Below, one piece after another: positions 8,424 through 16,948 of a DNA stretch of 59,504 nucleotides (the first letter of the stretch is position 1; each line of letters begins with the position of its first letter). The stretch covers positions 1 through 59,504 of the forward strand of contig CAZDPU010000005.1 in the NCBI GenBank assembly GCA_964507645.1, read 5' to 3'. This stretch comes from UBA6624 sp964507645. GTDB taxonomy: Bacteria > UBP7 > UBA6624. Below the pieces are notes generated by a model that saw only the letters and a program-made list of their open reading frames with translations, searched no databases and was not told the origin of the DNA. Both the position numbers and the translations under genes were made by a program.

Positions 8424-10481
8424 TTAATTTGCAGCGTGTGAAATTTTTTCTTTTATATGCTCAGGAACTTTTTCATATTTTAGAAATTCCATACTTGAAG
8501 TCCCTGTACCGCTGGTTACATTCCTCAGAACGGTTGTATAGCCAAAAGTTTCAGACAATGGCAAATGAGCCTTTACAACCCTTGTACCATCATCTAAAAT
8601 TTTTGTATCGTAAACCATCCCTCTTCTTTTTTCTAGATCCCCGAGAACCACACCAACATGCTCTTCTTTCACCATTATTTCTGCATCCATGATTGGCTCC
8701 AGAAGTAATGGAGATGCTTTTAAAAAAGCTTTTCTGAAAGCATCTACAGCAGCAATTTTGAAAGCAATTTCGGAAGAGTCAACATCGTGATAACTTCCAT
8801 CCAAAAGTTTAAGATGAAAATCAATAACTTTATAACCTGCAATAGACCCATTCAAAGCTGCCTCTTTGACTCCTTGCAGAACAGGTTTGTGATACTCTTT
8901 TGGAACAGAACCTCCTTTTGTCAGATCTTCCATTTCTAAAACCTGCTCTTTATCTTTCTTTCGAGGCTCTATCTCAATAACAACATGACCATACTGCCCT
9001 CTTCCACCACTCTGCCTTACATATTTTCCTTCAGCAACACTTGAACTAGCTATTGATTCCCTGTAAGAAACCTTTGGCCTTCCAACATTTGTATCAAGTT
9101 TAAATTCCCGCTGAAGCCTGCTGACTATTATTTCTAAATGCAATTCTCCCATTCCTGAAATAATAGTTTGTCCAGTTTCAGAATCAACAGAAAATTTAAA
9201 AGAAGGATCTTCTTCTCCTAGCTTTGACAGAGATTCTCCAAGCTTGTCTAAATCAGCGGTCTTTTTAGGCTCTAAAGAAATGGAAATCACTGGATCTGGA
9301 AAAGCAACTCTTGAAAGAGTGAAAGAGTTTCCTTTGTTGGTCAAAGTATCACCCGTTGTAAAGCTTTTTGCACCAATAATTGCACCTAGGTCACCAGGGC
9401 CAAGCTCGTCAATATCCTCTCTCCTGTCAGCATGCATTCTTAAAAGCCTTCCAACCCTTTCGGTTTTTCCAGTTCTAGGGTTATATATTTGATCTTTTGA
9501 TTTTAATTTTCCAGAATATATTCTTACAAAAATCAACTTTCCAACAAAAGGATCGGTGGCTACCTTGAAAGCTAAACCTGTCAGGTTTTCATCATTTACG
9601 CTTAAATTGATTTCATCTCCATCTTTGTTGTATGCTGGTACTTTTTCAATATCCAAAGGACTTGGAAGATAATCTATTATTCCATCTAAAAGCATCTGAA
9701 CACCCTTGTTCTTTAAGCTAGAACCACAAAAAACAGGAACAATGCCTTGGCTAATTGTCGCTAACCTTACAACTTTCTTAATCAAAGAGGTGGGGATTTC
9801 TTTTTCATCAAGGTACAAAGACATCAGTTCATCATCAAACTCTGCTAGAGAGTCTAACAACATTGATCTTGACAAAAATGCTTCGTCTTTGAGGCTTTCA
9901 GGAATTTCAATCTCTTTAAAATCAAGCCCATTGTCATCTAGATATTCATAAGCTTTCATTTCTATTAGGTCTATTAATCCTGAATAATCCGATTCGGAAC
10001 CTATGGGCAATTGAATAGGAATAGCATTTGATTTTAATTTATCATTGATAGAGTTAACTGAATTTTCAAAATTTGCACCCGTTCTATCCATTTTGTTTAT
10101 AAACACAATTCTCGGAACATTGTTTCTAGTAGCCTGCCTCCATACAGTTTCTGATTGAGGCTGAACACCTTCAACAGCACTTACTATAACTACAGCACCG
10201 TCAAGGACCCTTAAAGCTCTTTCAACCTCAATAGTGAAGTCAACATGTCCTGGAGTATCTATAATGTTTATTTGATGATCTTTCCAATCTGTAGTTGTTG
10301 CAGCTGAAGTTATAGTTATCCCTCTCTCTTGCTCAAGCTCCATCCAATCCATTGTTGCAGTTCCCTCATGAACTTCACCAAGCCTATGAAGCCTTCCAGA
10401 ATAAAAAAGAACTCTTTCGGAAGTTGTTGTCTTTCCTGCATCTATATGAGCAATAAAACCAATATTTCTTATATTCTTCAT
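8424..10481 (-). CDS. fusA: Elongation factor G
   Basis: A 685-aa translational GTPase driving ribosomal translocation. G1 is AHIDAGKTT, switch I contains RGITITSA, G3 is DTPGHVDF, G4 is NKMD. Domain II and the C-terminal EF-G domains are present and the length is normal (about 690-700 aa). It is not in a str operon: neither rpsL nor rpsG is nearby. The upstream genes on the same strand are a BldC-like regulator and an acylphosphatase. The G motifs are intact and it looks like a housekeeping EF-G, but whether another copy exists elsewhere cannot be seen. No Shine-Dalgarno is obvious; the gap to the upstream stop is 19 nt. Confidence 0.95.
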   Translation of the reverse strand: MKNIRNIGFIAHIDAGKTTTSERVLFYSGRLHRLGEVHEGTATMDWMELEQERGITITSAATTTDWKDHQINIIDTPGHVDFTIEVERALRVLDGAVVIVSAVEGVQPQSETVWRQATRNNVPRIVFINKMDRTGANFENSVNSINDKLKSNAIPIQLPIGSESDYSGLIDLIEMKAYEYLDDNGLDFKEIEIPESLKDEAFLSRSMLLDSLAEFDDELMSLYLDEKEIPTSLIKKVVRLATISQGIVPVFCGSSLKNKGVQMLLDGIIDYLPSPLDIEKVPAYNKDGDEINLSVNDENLTGLAFKVATDPFVGKLIFVRIYSGKLKSKDQIYNPRTGKTERVGRLLRMHADRREDIDELGPGDLGAIIGAKSFTTGDTLTNKGNSFTLSRVAFPDPVISISLEPKKTADLDKLGESLSKLGEEDPSFKFSVDSETGQTIISGMGELHLEIIVSRLQREFKLDTNVGRPKVSYRESIASSSVAEGKYVRQSGGRGQYGHVVIEIEPRKKDKEQVLEMEDLTKGGSVPKEYHKPVLQGVKEAALNGSIAGYKVIDFHLKLLDGSYHDVDSSEIAFKIAAVDAFRKAFLKASPLLLEPIMDAEIMVKEEHVGVVLGDLEKRRGMVYDTKILDDGTRVVKAHLPLSETFGYTTVLRNVTSGTGTSSMEFLKYEKVPEHIKEKISHAAN

Positions 10482-10500
10482 AATAAAAAGGAATTAAAAA

Positions 10501-10878
10501 CTACTCTTCGTAGTTTTCCAAAATCTGATGGATTTGATTTAGTTCATCACTAGTTGAGTTCATAAGACTTGCGAGATTATAACCATTTCTATTGTCCATG
10601 TATGCTAATAAGTCAAGTAATTTAAATCTTCTTTGGTTTCCAGCAGTTCTGTGACAGCGTAATATACCCGCCTCAGTATCTCTTCTTATAGTTGTATGAG
10701 AAACACCAAGAAGTAATGCGGCTTGCTGCATCGTTAATTCTGGATTAAGCAAATCAATAATCAATTTTTTTCGAGCATTCAAGCGAGACAGAGCTTTTGC
10801 GTATTCCGCTTTTCTGCGGTCGTTTTTGGCTAAACTCGTCTTAAGGGCTTTGGACGTTGAATTAGTATCCAGATTCAT
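10501..10878 (-). CDS. BldC/MerR-like helix-turn-helix protein
   Basis: A 125-aa protein whose centre (about residues 45-95) is a winged helix-turn-helix of the BldC/excisionase (HTH_17) type. The core reads LTMQQAALLLGVSHTTIRR and is followed by a wing with TAGNQRRFK, resembling the TPGGHRRF signature of BldC relatives. No effector-binding domain follows; the N-terminus is basic and probably helical. It overlaps the acylphosphatase gene by 4 nt (ATGA) and lies 19 nt before fusA. By analogy with BldC it would bind direct repeats in promoters; targets are unknown. Confidence 0.75.
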   Translation of the reverse strand: MNLDTNSTSKALKTSLAKNDRRKAEYAKALSRLNARKKLIIDLLNPELTMQQAALLLGVSHTTIRRDTEAGILRCHRTAGNQRRFKLLDLLAYMDNRNGYNLASLMNSTSDELNQIHQILENYEE

Positions 10879-11156
10879 TTAGAAGGGGTAGGAAGAATTT
10901 CAAACCCCAATCCTAAATCATCAGCAGTTTCTTTAGTGTCAATAGAATCAACCCTGCTTGAAGGAGGACCTTCACTTAGCAAGCTTTTCATTTTGACAAG
11001 ATCCTGATTTGAACCTTCTACAACAACTTCAACATCGCCATTAAGCATATTACGAGTAGTGCCTGAGAGCCCTAAATTGATAGCCTGAGTTCTAGAAAAC
11101 CACCTAAACCCAACTCCTTGGACTCTACCTTTGATCTTAAATTTTCTTGTCGGCAT
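10875..11156 (-). CDS. acyP: Acylphosphatase
   Basis: A 93-aa enzyme hydrolysing acyl phosphates. The signature GRVQGVGFRWF carries the catalytic Arg, and LSGTTRNMLNGDVEVVVEG holds the catalytic Asn and the second conserved motif. Length matches the family (90-100 aa). An ATG at 11165 is also in frame, but it abuts a TAATAT hexamer that would be the -10, so ATG 11156 is preferred. It overlaps the HTH gene by 4 nt. Confidence 0.9.
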   Translation of the reverse strand: MPTRKFKIKGRVQGVGFRWFSRTQAINLGLSGTTRNMLNGDVEVVVEGSNQDLVKMKSLLSEGPPSSRVDSIDTKETADDLGLGFEILPTPSK

Positions 11157-11165
11157 AGTGTACAT

Positions 11166-11171
11166 ATATTA
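11166..11171 (-). promoter_or_regulatory. Putative -10 element (TAATAT) of acyP-HTH-fusA
   Basis: TAATAT lies 9 nt before ATG 11156, leaving a leader of at most a few nucleotides and no room for a Shine-Dalgarno. Spacing is slightly longer than at the other leaderless-type starts in this window. Confidence 0.35.
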
Positions 11172-11182
11172 ACCGATTTTCT

Positions 11183-11211
11183 TACAGGGCCTTTAGGCCC
11201 TGTATTTTTTT
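11183..11211 (+). terminator. Hairpin with T-tract, terminator-like on the plus strand
   Basis: A perfect 9-bp stem TACAGGGCC/GGCCCTGTA with loop TTTA is followed at once by seven T residues on the plus strand. It lies between the minus-strand genes speE-like and acyP. Reading the minus strand, no T-tract follows the stem. The orientation therefore suits stopping antisense transcription; as a plain hairpin it could still affect the minus-strand message. Confidence 0.55.
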
Positions 11212-11223
11212 ACCACATTTTAT

Positions 11224-11946
11224 TTAATAAATTCCCCAATCTTCGACCCTATCTTTTAAACATTCAGGCAAATCTTTTATCCATTTTTCTTTGTTTGGAA
11301 ATCTTCCCGACATCACCAAAACATTTGAAGCCTCTTTTGTTTTTTTTATGCAAAGTTCCTGAAACTCCATTTTTATCAAATTACAAACATTCAAACATTT
11401 ATCATTTTTTCCAGAAAGATTCACCATCAACCTACCCCCAGGAGAAAGTTTATTTTTTATTTTTTTCCAAATGAAAGGGTCTTCAAGTTCCGGAATAAAT
11501 TTTCCCGAAAGAAACAAATCAATAATTATCGAAGAGTAAGGAGGGCTCTTGAAGAAAGTCTCAGAAAAAGCATTTTCAATATTTACTTTTACAGCTTGCT
11601 CATCAGGAAATCCAAAATAAACTTTTGCTACCTCAACAAGGGTTTTGTCAATTTCCCAACAGTCTAAAACAATATCTGGCCAATGCTTTCTGTAAAGATA
11701 AACAGATGTCCCTCCCCCCAATCCTAAAATAGCAACCTTGCCCTCTTTTACCAATGGGGGAATGATACAAAAATCATCCCAGTATGCTTCAGTGCTTTCC
11801 ATTCCTCTCTTGTAAATAGAGTGGATATTGGAGCTTCTGTCTAAATACAAAAGATTTGTACCGTCTTTTTCCTGTATAACCTTGATGGAGTTAAAGCTTG
11901 TGGTTCTCTTTAGTAAAACTTTATTTTTTTTCCAAGGCCAAATCAT
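11224..11946 (-). CDS. Spermidine synthase-like (PABMT fold) methyltransferase-family protein
   Basis: A 240-aa Rossmann-fold protein of the spermidine synthase-like group. The nucleotide/SAM-binding loop VAILGLGGGTSVYLYRK is followed by LDCWEIDKTLVEVA with the acidic residue after strand 2, and IIIDLFLSGK. Lengths and order match short SpeE-like proteins often annotated as spermidine synthase or spermine synthase-like. There is no adjacent SAM decarboxylase, so a true polyamine role is uncertain. Its start overlaps the end of hflX by 26 nt, indicating co-transcription. Confidence 0.7.
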   Translation of the reverse strand: MIWPWKKNKVLLKRTTSFNSIKVIQEKDGTNLLYLDRSSNIHSIYKRGMESTEAYWDDFCIIPPLVKEGKVAILGLGGGTSVYLYRKHWPDIVLDCWEIDKTLVEVAKVYFGFPDEQAVKVNIENAFSETFFKSPPYSSIIIDLFLSGKFIPELEDPFIWKKIKNKLSPGGRLMVNLSGKNDKCLNVCNLIKMEFQELCIKKTKEASNVLVMSGRFPNKEKWIKDLPECLKDRVEDWGIY

Positions 11947-13174
11947 TTTCTTTAAAGTAGTTTAATAAATTTTTTGGAATAATGACAGTGTAAAAAACAC
12001 CTTCCTCTTGAGCCTCTTCTTTCAAAACGTATCCTTCTGAATAGATTTTTGAAATCATATCTTGTCTACAAAAGGGGATAAAAACTTTCATTTTTAAAGA
12101 TCTTTGAATTATCCATTTTTCAAGATCCTTAAAAAGTCTCTCTATTCCTGTTTTATTGATTGAAGATATTTGATAAAAATTCTCCCTCTCAGCTAAGCCA
12201 TTTTTAGAATCTTTTGAAAGAAGGTCTGTTTTGTTGAAAAGATACCATCTCTGCTTGTCCAAAACACCTAGGTCTCCAAGGATTTCATTTGTAACCTTTA
12301 TCTGGTCTTCAATGTCAGGTCTTGAAGAGTCAACAACATGCCAAATAATATCTGCTTCATTTAGCTCTGCAAGCGTAGACCTGAAACTTGCAACTAGCCC
12401 CGGAGGAAGATTTTTTATAAACCCAACAGTGTCACTTAATAAAACTTTTTGATTAAGAATTTTGAAAACTTTGGTTGTCGAGTCAAGTGTAGAAAAAAGC
12501 CTGTCTTCAGAAAGAACATTTGCATCTGTTGCCAGATTCATGAATGTTGATTTTCCAGCATTTGTATATCCCACTAACGCAATTTTGATTAAATTCTTTC
12601 TGGACTTTCTTCTTTCTGAACTTAATTTTTCGATATTTTTTAACTTTTTCTCAAGAAAAGATATTCTTTTCCATATCTGTCTTTTATCAGATTCCAACTG
12701 TGTTTCTCCAGGACCCCTAACACCTATTCCTCCAGACTGCCTTGAAAGATGTGTCCACATCCTTGTTAACCTTGGCAAAGTGTAACTTAACTGAGCTCTT
12801 TCAACCTGAATCTTCGATTCTGCAGTTCTCGCATTTTGGGAAAATAAATCTAGTATTAGGTTTGTTCTGTCTATAACCTTGCAAGTAACATACTTCTCTA
12901 TGTTTAATATATTTCTTAAATTAAGAGATTCTGAAAAAACTACGAAATCTGCCTTGATAGTTTTAGATAATCTTTGAATTTTTTCAAGTTGGCCTTTTCC
13001 TAAAAAAGGTCTTCTGTTAGGGATATTGAAAATTAAACTTTCAGCAATTTCACAACCTACCGAAGACACAAGATTTGAAATTTCTTCCAAATCAGAATTG
13101 TCTTCAATCTTATTTGGTCTCCTGTTAACTAATACGGAAATTCCTCTTTCTATTTTTTTATTTTTTCGCAACAA
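11921..13174 (-). CDS. hflX: GTPase HflX (ribosome-associated)
   Basis: A 417-aa HflX-family GTPase that in known bacteria splits or rescues stalled 70S ribosomes. The N-terminal HflX domain includes GKGQLE and GIGVRGPGETQLESDKR. The G domain starts near residue 195 with G1 GYTNAGKST, a switch region with RLFSTLDSTT, G3 DTVGFI and G4 NKTD. It starts with TTG at 13174 (another TTG follows immediately); no ATG fits the N-terminus. A TATAGT hexamer lies 8 nt upstream, overlapping the divergent promoter of the Rid-family gene. The first gene of a pair with the SpeE-like gene. Confidence 0.93.
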   Translation of the reverse strand: MLRKNKKIERGISVLVNRRPNKIEDNSDLEEISNLVSSVGCEIAESLIFNIPNRRPFLGKGQLEKIQRLSKTIKADFVVFSESLNLRNILNIEKYVTCKVIDRTNLILDLFSQNARTAESKIQVERAQLSYTLPRLTRMWTHLSRQSGGIGVRGPGETQLESDKRQIWKRISFLEKKLKNIEKLSSERRKSRKNLIKIALVGYTNAGKSTFMNLATDANVLSEDRLFSTLDSTTKVFKILNQKVLLSDTVGFIKNLPPGLVASFRSTLAELNEADIIWHVVDSSRPDIEDQIKVTNEILGDLGVLDKQRWYLFNKTDLLSKDSKNGLAERENFYQISSINKTGIERLFKDLEKWIIQRSLKMKVFIPFCRQDMISKIYSEGYVLKEEAQEEGVFYTVIIPKNLLNYFKENDLALEKK

Positions 13175-13179
13175 TGGTT

Positions 13180-13185
13180 TAAACT
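13180..13185 (+). promoter_or_regulatory. Putative -10 element (TAAACT) of the ridA-like/gltX unit
   Basis: TAAACT is separated from ATG 13193 by 7 nt (ATATCTT). There is no Shine-Dalgarno, consistent with a leaderless start. Confidence 0.45.
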
Positions 13186-13188
13186 ATA
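13183..13188 (-). promoter_or_regulatory. Putative -10 element (TATAGT) of hflX
   Basis: TATAGT is 8 nt before the TTG start at 13174. It shares bases 13183-13185 with the TAAACT element read on the opposite strand, so the two divergent promoters overlap and their use may be mutually exclusive. Confidence 0.45.
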
Positions 13189-13192
13189 TCTT

Positions 13193-13666
13193 ATGTCCTA
13201 TATTCGTGAACTTGCAAAGGAACTATTGGAAGTAGATCTACCAATAGCCTCATCTCCTGTCGCCTCATATAAATCCTTTCAAGCTTCTTCAGAAAAAATC
13301 CTTTTTATCAGTGGTCAATTGCCGATGGAAGATGGCAAACTCATGCTTGAAGGAATCGTTGGAGAAGACTTGTCATTGGAAGAAGCAGAAGCCTGTGCAA
13401 GACAGTGTGCAATAAATATACTTTCTCAAATAGACAAATACCTGGACGAAAATGGTGGCAAAGTTTCAAAAATATTACAACTAACTGGCTTTGTTGCCTC
13501 TAATAAAAACTTCACACAACATCCACAAGTTATAAACGGAGCTAGTAACTTTTTGAATAGTATTCTTGGAGAGGCTGGAAAACATAGTAGACAAGCTGTC
13601 GGTGTTCCATCTCTGCCTTTAAATGCTCCTATAGAAATTTCTGCTATTCTTGAAATAGATTCTTAG
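13193..13666 (+). CDS. Rid (YjgF/YER057c/UK114) family protein
   Basis: A 157-aa member of the Rid family, whose RidA branch deaminates reactive enamine/imine intermediates. The fold signatures are FISGQLPMEDGKL, a central helix rich in Ala and Cys, and the C-terminal AVGVPSLPLNAPIEISAILEI. It is about 25 residues longer than E. coli RidA (128 aa). The C-terminal strand lacks the Arg that binds carboxylate in RidA (RidA R105 context), placing it in a Rid subgroup with uncertain activity. Its stop shares one base with the GTG start of gltX. Confidence 0.85.
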   Translation: MSYIRELAKELLEVDLPIASSPVASYKSFQASSEKILFISGQLPMEDGKLMLEGIVGEDLSLEEAEACARQCAINILSQIDKYLDENGGKVSKILQLTGFVASNKNFTQHPQVINGASNFLNSILGEAGKHSRQAVGVPSLPLNAPIEISAILEIDS

Positions 13667-15048
13667 TGAAAAAAATAAGAGTAAGGTTTGCTCCTTCTCC
13701 CTCTGGAAATCTCCATTTGGGAAACGCTAGAACAGCTCTTTTCAATTGGCTTTTTGCAAAAAAAAATAATGGTGAATTTGTTCTAAGGATTGAAGATACT
13801 GACTCTTCCAGGTCCTCAAAAAAACACTCTGAAGCATTAATGGAAATATTGGACTGGCTTGACTTGAGGCCTCATGAAAGCCCTAGGGACGGTGGCCCTT
13901 TCAAACCGTATAAACAATCTGAAAGAGAACACATTTACAAAAAGGTCATACAAAAAATGATTGATGAAAAAAAAGCATTTTGGTCACCAGCAGAAATGGG
14001 TCAGGTAAAAAGGTTCGATAAAGAGTGGAGAGACAAGGATCTTTCAAAAGAAGAAGCTGAAAAAATCGGACCGTCAGCATTAAGGTTTAAGTCAGCAAGA
14101 GCAGACAGGGTTCAGATTAACGACTTACTTAAAGGAGAAATAAAAGTAAACACAAAGCAAATTGGAGATTTTGTAATAGCAAGAAATGACATGAAACCAC
14201 TATACAACTTTGCATGCGTTATTGATGACCACTTCATGGAAATAACTCATGTAATAAGAGGAGAAGACCATTTAACAAACACTGCTAAACAAATACAACT
14301 ATACAAAACTCTTAAATGGGAAATTCCGGAATTCATTCATCTTCCATTGGTTATGGGTCCTGATGGTTCCCCTTTATCCAAAAGACATGGGGATGTTTCC
14401 GTTGAAAAATTTAAAGACCAGGGGTTTCTTCCTGAATCAATAATAAATGCCTTGGCAATGCTTGGATGGGGTCCAGGAGATGATAGGGAAATATTTTCAA
14501 AAGAAGAAATTGCAAAATTATTCAAAATAGAAAAATTAAACACATCACCCTCCAAATTCTTTCCAAAAAAACTTAATTGGTTTAATGGTCAACACATCAG
14601 GAGGTTAAAAAAGGAAAAACTTCAAGATATCATTCTTTCAAAACTAGAAAAAGAAAGTATAAAAACCGATAAAAAAATCATCTTTAACTTAATTGATATT
14701 GTTCAAGAGAGGCTAAGAAGCCTTGATGATATTGTTCCAATGATGGGATTCTTCTTCAAGGAACCAGAAGCTCAAGCCACAAGGGAAAATCTTGAAAACT
14801 TTGATTCAAGCTGTTTTGATAAGTTGAAAAAACTAATTGAACAAATAGATGAAATAAGAATATGGGAAGAAAAAGAAATTGAAAAAAAGCTGGAAGGATG
14901 GAGGGTAGAAAAAAACTATCATCCAAAAGAGATATGGCAACCATTGAGAATCGCTTTATCTGGAGGAAAGGTTTCTCCTCCAATTTTCGAAACACTATAC
15001 TTCTTAGGGAAAAAAGAAACGCTCCAAAGAATAAAAAAAGTTACATAA
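13666..15048 (+). CDS. gltX: Glutamyl-tRNA synthetase
   Basis: A 460-aa class I synthetase charging tRNA-Glu. The N-terminus RFAPSPSGNLHLGNART contains the HIGH-type motif (HLGN). The KMSKS-type loop is PLSKRHGDVS near residue 238. A GEDHLTNTAKQ motif and a C-terminal anticodon-binding helical domain complete a normal-length enzyme. It begins with GTG at 13666, overlapping the Rid-family stop by one base (TAGTG), so the two are translationally linked. The 3' end overlaps the convergent OPT transporter gene by 8 bp. Whether it also charges tRNA-Gln (with GatCAB) cannot be decided here. Confidence 0.96.
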   Translation: MKKIRVRFAPSPSGNLHLGNARTALFNWLFAKKNNGEFVLRIEDTDSSRSSKKHSEALMEILDWLDLRPHESPRDGGPFKPYKQSEREHIYKKVIQKMIDEKKAFWSPAEMGQVKRFDKEWRDKDLSKEEAEKIGPSALRFKSARADRVQINDLLKGEIKVNTKQIGDFVIARNDMKPLYNFACVIDDHFMEITHVIRGEDHLTNTAKQIQLYKTLKWEIPEFIHLPLVMGPDGSPLSKRHGDVSVEKFKDQGFLPESIINALAMLGWGPGDDREIFSKEEIAKLFKIEKLNTSPSKFFPKKLNWFNGQHIRRLKKEKLQDIILSKLEKESIKTDKKIIFNLIDIVQERLRSLDDIVPMMGFFFKEPEAQATRENLENFDSSCFDKLKKLIEQIDEIRIWEEKEIEKKLEGWRVEKNYHPKEIWQPLRIALSGGKVSPPIFETLYFLGKKETLQRIKKVT

Positions 15049-16948
15049 CTTTTTTAGAAAGATATTTAGCAATCAAAACCAAACAAGCAAATCCAAGCCA
15101 TGGTCCAGCAGAGCCTAAGGATATCACTGGAATACTTACAGAAGAAACAATAACTCCGGCAAGAAGAATACCCATTAAAGCTTCTCCTGTAATTAATCCA
15201 CTACAAACAAGAACACCTTGCCTACTAGTATCATTCTTTTTGCCATGGTGCAAATAATGTCTCAAATATCCTCCAAGGAAAATAGGCACAGCAAGTTCTA
15301 TCGGCAAGTAAATTCCTACAGCAACCGCTAGTACAGGGGCTCTGAAAGAGCTCCCTGCCTTTTCCAGTCTTTTATCCCATAGTATTATCAAAACCCCAAT
15401 AAAGATTCCTATATAAACTAAATTCCATGGAAGTGTTGAGTTTGGCCCACCAAGAATACCCTCAGCCACAGAAGCCATCAAGCCGGCTTGTGGTGCTGCT
15501 AAAAAATTCCCTTGAGCTTCAATTGGCAAATGTGCATCAGATCCAATCCCATAAGCATTATGGAGCAAAGAAAGAACTGGCGTTATGACCAATGCAGCAA
15601 CAACAACACCTAGTATCTCCATAACCTCCTGCTTCCAGGGTGTGGCATTGATGATATTTCCACACTTCAAATCTTGCAAAATATCTGAACCTATAGAAGC
15701 AGCACAACACACTATGCTCCCGACAAAAATTGCAGCAGCCGGACCAATAGATCCTTCTCCTATGTACAACAATACAAAAGATGTAAACAGAAGAGTTGCT
15801 ATTGTTATACCGCTTATCGGATTATTGCTAGAGCCTACAAGCCCTCCCATATATCCAGCAACTGAAGAAAAGAGGAAACCTGCAAGAACCATAATTATCC
15901 CCATAACAAGAGCTATATTCATATCACTTATGACGTGGTTGTAATAAAGAATTATCGGAATCAGCAATAAGCAAATACCCCCAAGTACAAAAGGCATAGG
16001 AATATTCCTCTCCTCCCTTGGTAAATCTTTTTGACCAATACCCATCTTCCTGTAGGCTTCCATCCCACTTCTTATTCCATCTAAAACAGGGTTCCAAACT
16101 TTTAAAAGAGCATAAACCCCACCAACAGCCATTGCTCCAACGCCTAAATATCTAATTTTTTTACTCCATATTAAATAAGCACCATCAACAGGAGAATTTT
16201 GAACAATTGAATTTATTGATTCTCCATTTATCGATTCATTTCCATTTAAATAGATATACAAAGGCAAACCTACAATCCAAGCTATACAGCCTCCTAAAAA
16301 AACTAATATTCCTATATTTTTTCCAACTATATACCCAACACCCAAAAGAGCTGGAGATAAATTTGTTCCTATATAAGCAAGCCATTTCCCGCCTAAAAAT
16401 TTAGCTCCCTCCAAAGCTTCTCCCCACATCCTGAAACCGGACTGAAGAAGTTTAAATAAACCACCAAGCAATGCGCTCTGACCAATTAAGCTAGCGCCAG
16501 CTCCACCCTTTTCTCCTTCTTTTAAAACCTCGGCAGTCGCAAGCCCTTCAGGGAAGGTTAATTCTTTACTATCCACAATAAAAGCTCTCCTTAATGGGAT
16601 GCAAAAAAGTATCCCCAGGATTCCTCCCAAGCCCGCTATCAAAGAAACCTCCCAAAATGAAAAATCTGTCCAATGTCCCAGTAGTATCAAGGCAGGGATT
16701 GTAAAAATAACACCCGCAGCTAAAGACTCCCCAGCACTTGCTGCAGTTTGAACCATGTTATTTTCAAAAATATTATTTCCTTTCTTCCTTCCAGCAAGAC
16801 AGGCTAAAACACCCATGGAAATAACAGCAGCCGGGATGCTAGCACTAACAGTCATCCCTGCCTTCAAGCCCAGATAAGCATTTGCACCAGCAAGAGCAGC
16901 AGTTATAAGTATAGATAAAAATATTGCCCTTAAAGTAATCTCTTTCAT
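15041..16948 (-). CDS. OPT-family oligopeptide transporter
   Basis: A 635-aa protein with about 14-16 hydrophobic segments. The opening TLRAIFLSILITAALAGAN, then AYLGLKAGMTVSASIPAA, is characteristic of the prokaryotic OPT family. Internal motifs include FPEGLATAEVLKEGEKG and GGLVGSSNNPISGITIATL. OPT proteins are proton-coupled carriers of peptides or metal chelates; the substrate here is unknown. It is the last gene of the msrP-to-OPT operon and overlaps pyrK by 4 nt (ATGA). Confidence 0.9.
   Translation of the reverse strand: MKEITLRAIFLSILITAALAGANAYLGLKAGMTVSASIPAAVISMGVLACLAGRKKGNNIFENNMVQTAASAGESLAAGVIFTIPALILLGHWTDFSFWEVSLIAGLGGILGILFCIPLRRAFIVDSKELTFPEGLATAEVLKEGEKGGAGASLIGQSALLGGLFKLLQSGFRMWGEALEGAKFLGGKWLAYIGTNLSPALLGVGYIVGKNIGILVFLGGCIAWIVGLPLYIYLNGNESINGESINSIVQNSPVDGAYLIWSKKIRYLGVGAMAVGGVYALLKVWNPVLDGIRSGMEAYRKMGIGQKDLPREERNIPMPFVLGGICLLLIPIILYYNHVISDMNIALVMGIIMVLAGFLFSSVAGYMGGLVGSSNNPISGITIATLLFTSFVLLYIGEGSIGPAAAIFVGSIVCCAASIGSDILQDLKCGNIINATPWKQEVMEILGVVVAALVITPVLSLLHNAYGIGSDAHLPIEAQGNFLAAPQAGLMASVAEGILGGPNSTLPWNLVYIGIFIGVLIILWDKRLEKAGSSFRAPVLAVAVGIYLPIELAVPIFLGGYLRHYLHHGKKNDTSRQGVLVCSGLITGEALMGILLAGVIVSSVSIPVISLGSAGPWLGFACLVLIAKYLSKKVM

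Noticed and set aside
8424..10481. EF-G as a divergent paralogue (such as a tetracycline-protection protein)
   Set aside because: All G motifs and C-terminal domains look like standard EF-G; only its location is unusual.
11224..11946. True spermidine synthase (speE)
   Set aside because: No SAM decarboxylase is adjacent and the protein is of the short SpeE-like group, so only a family-level call is given.
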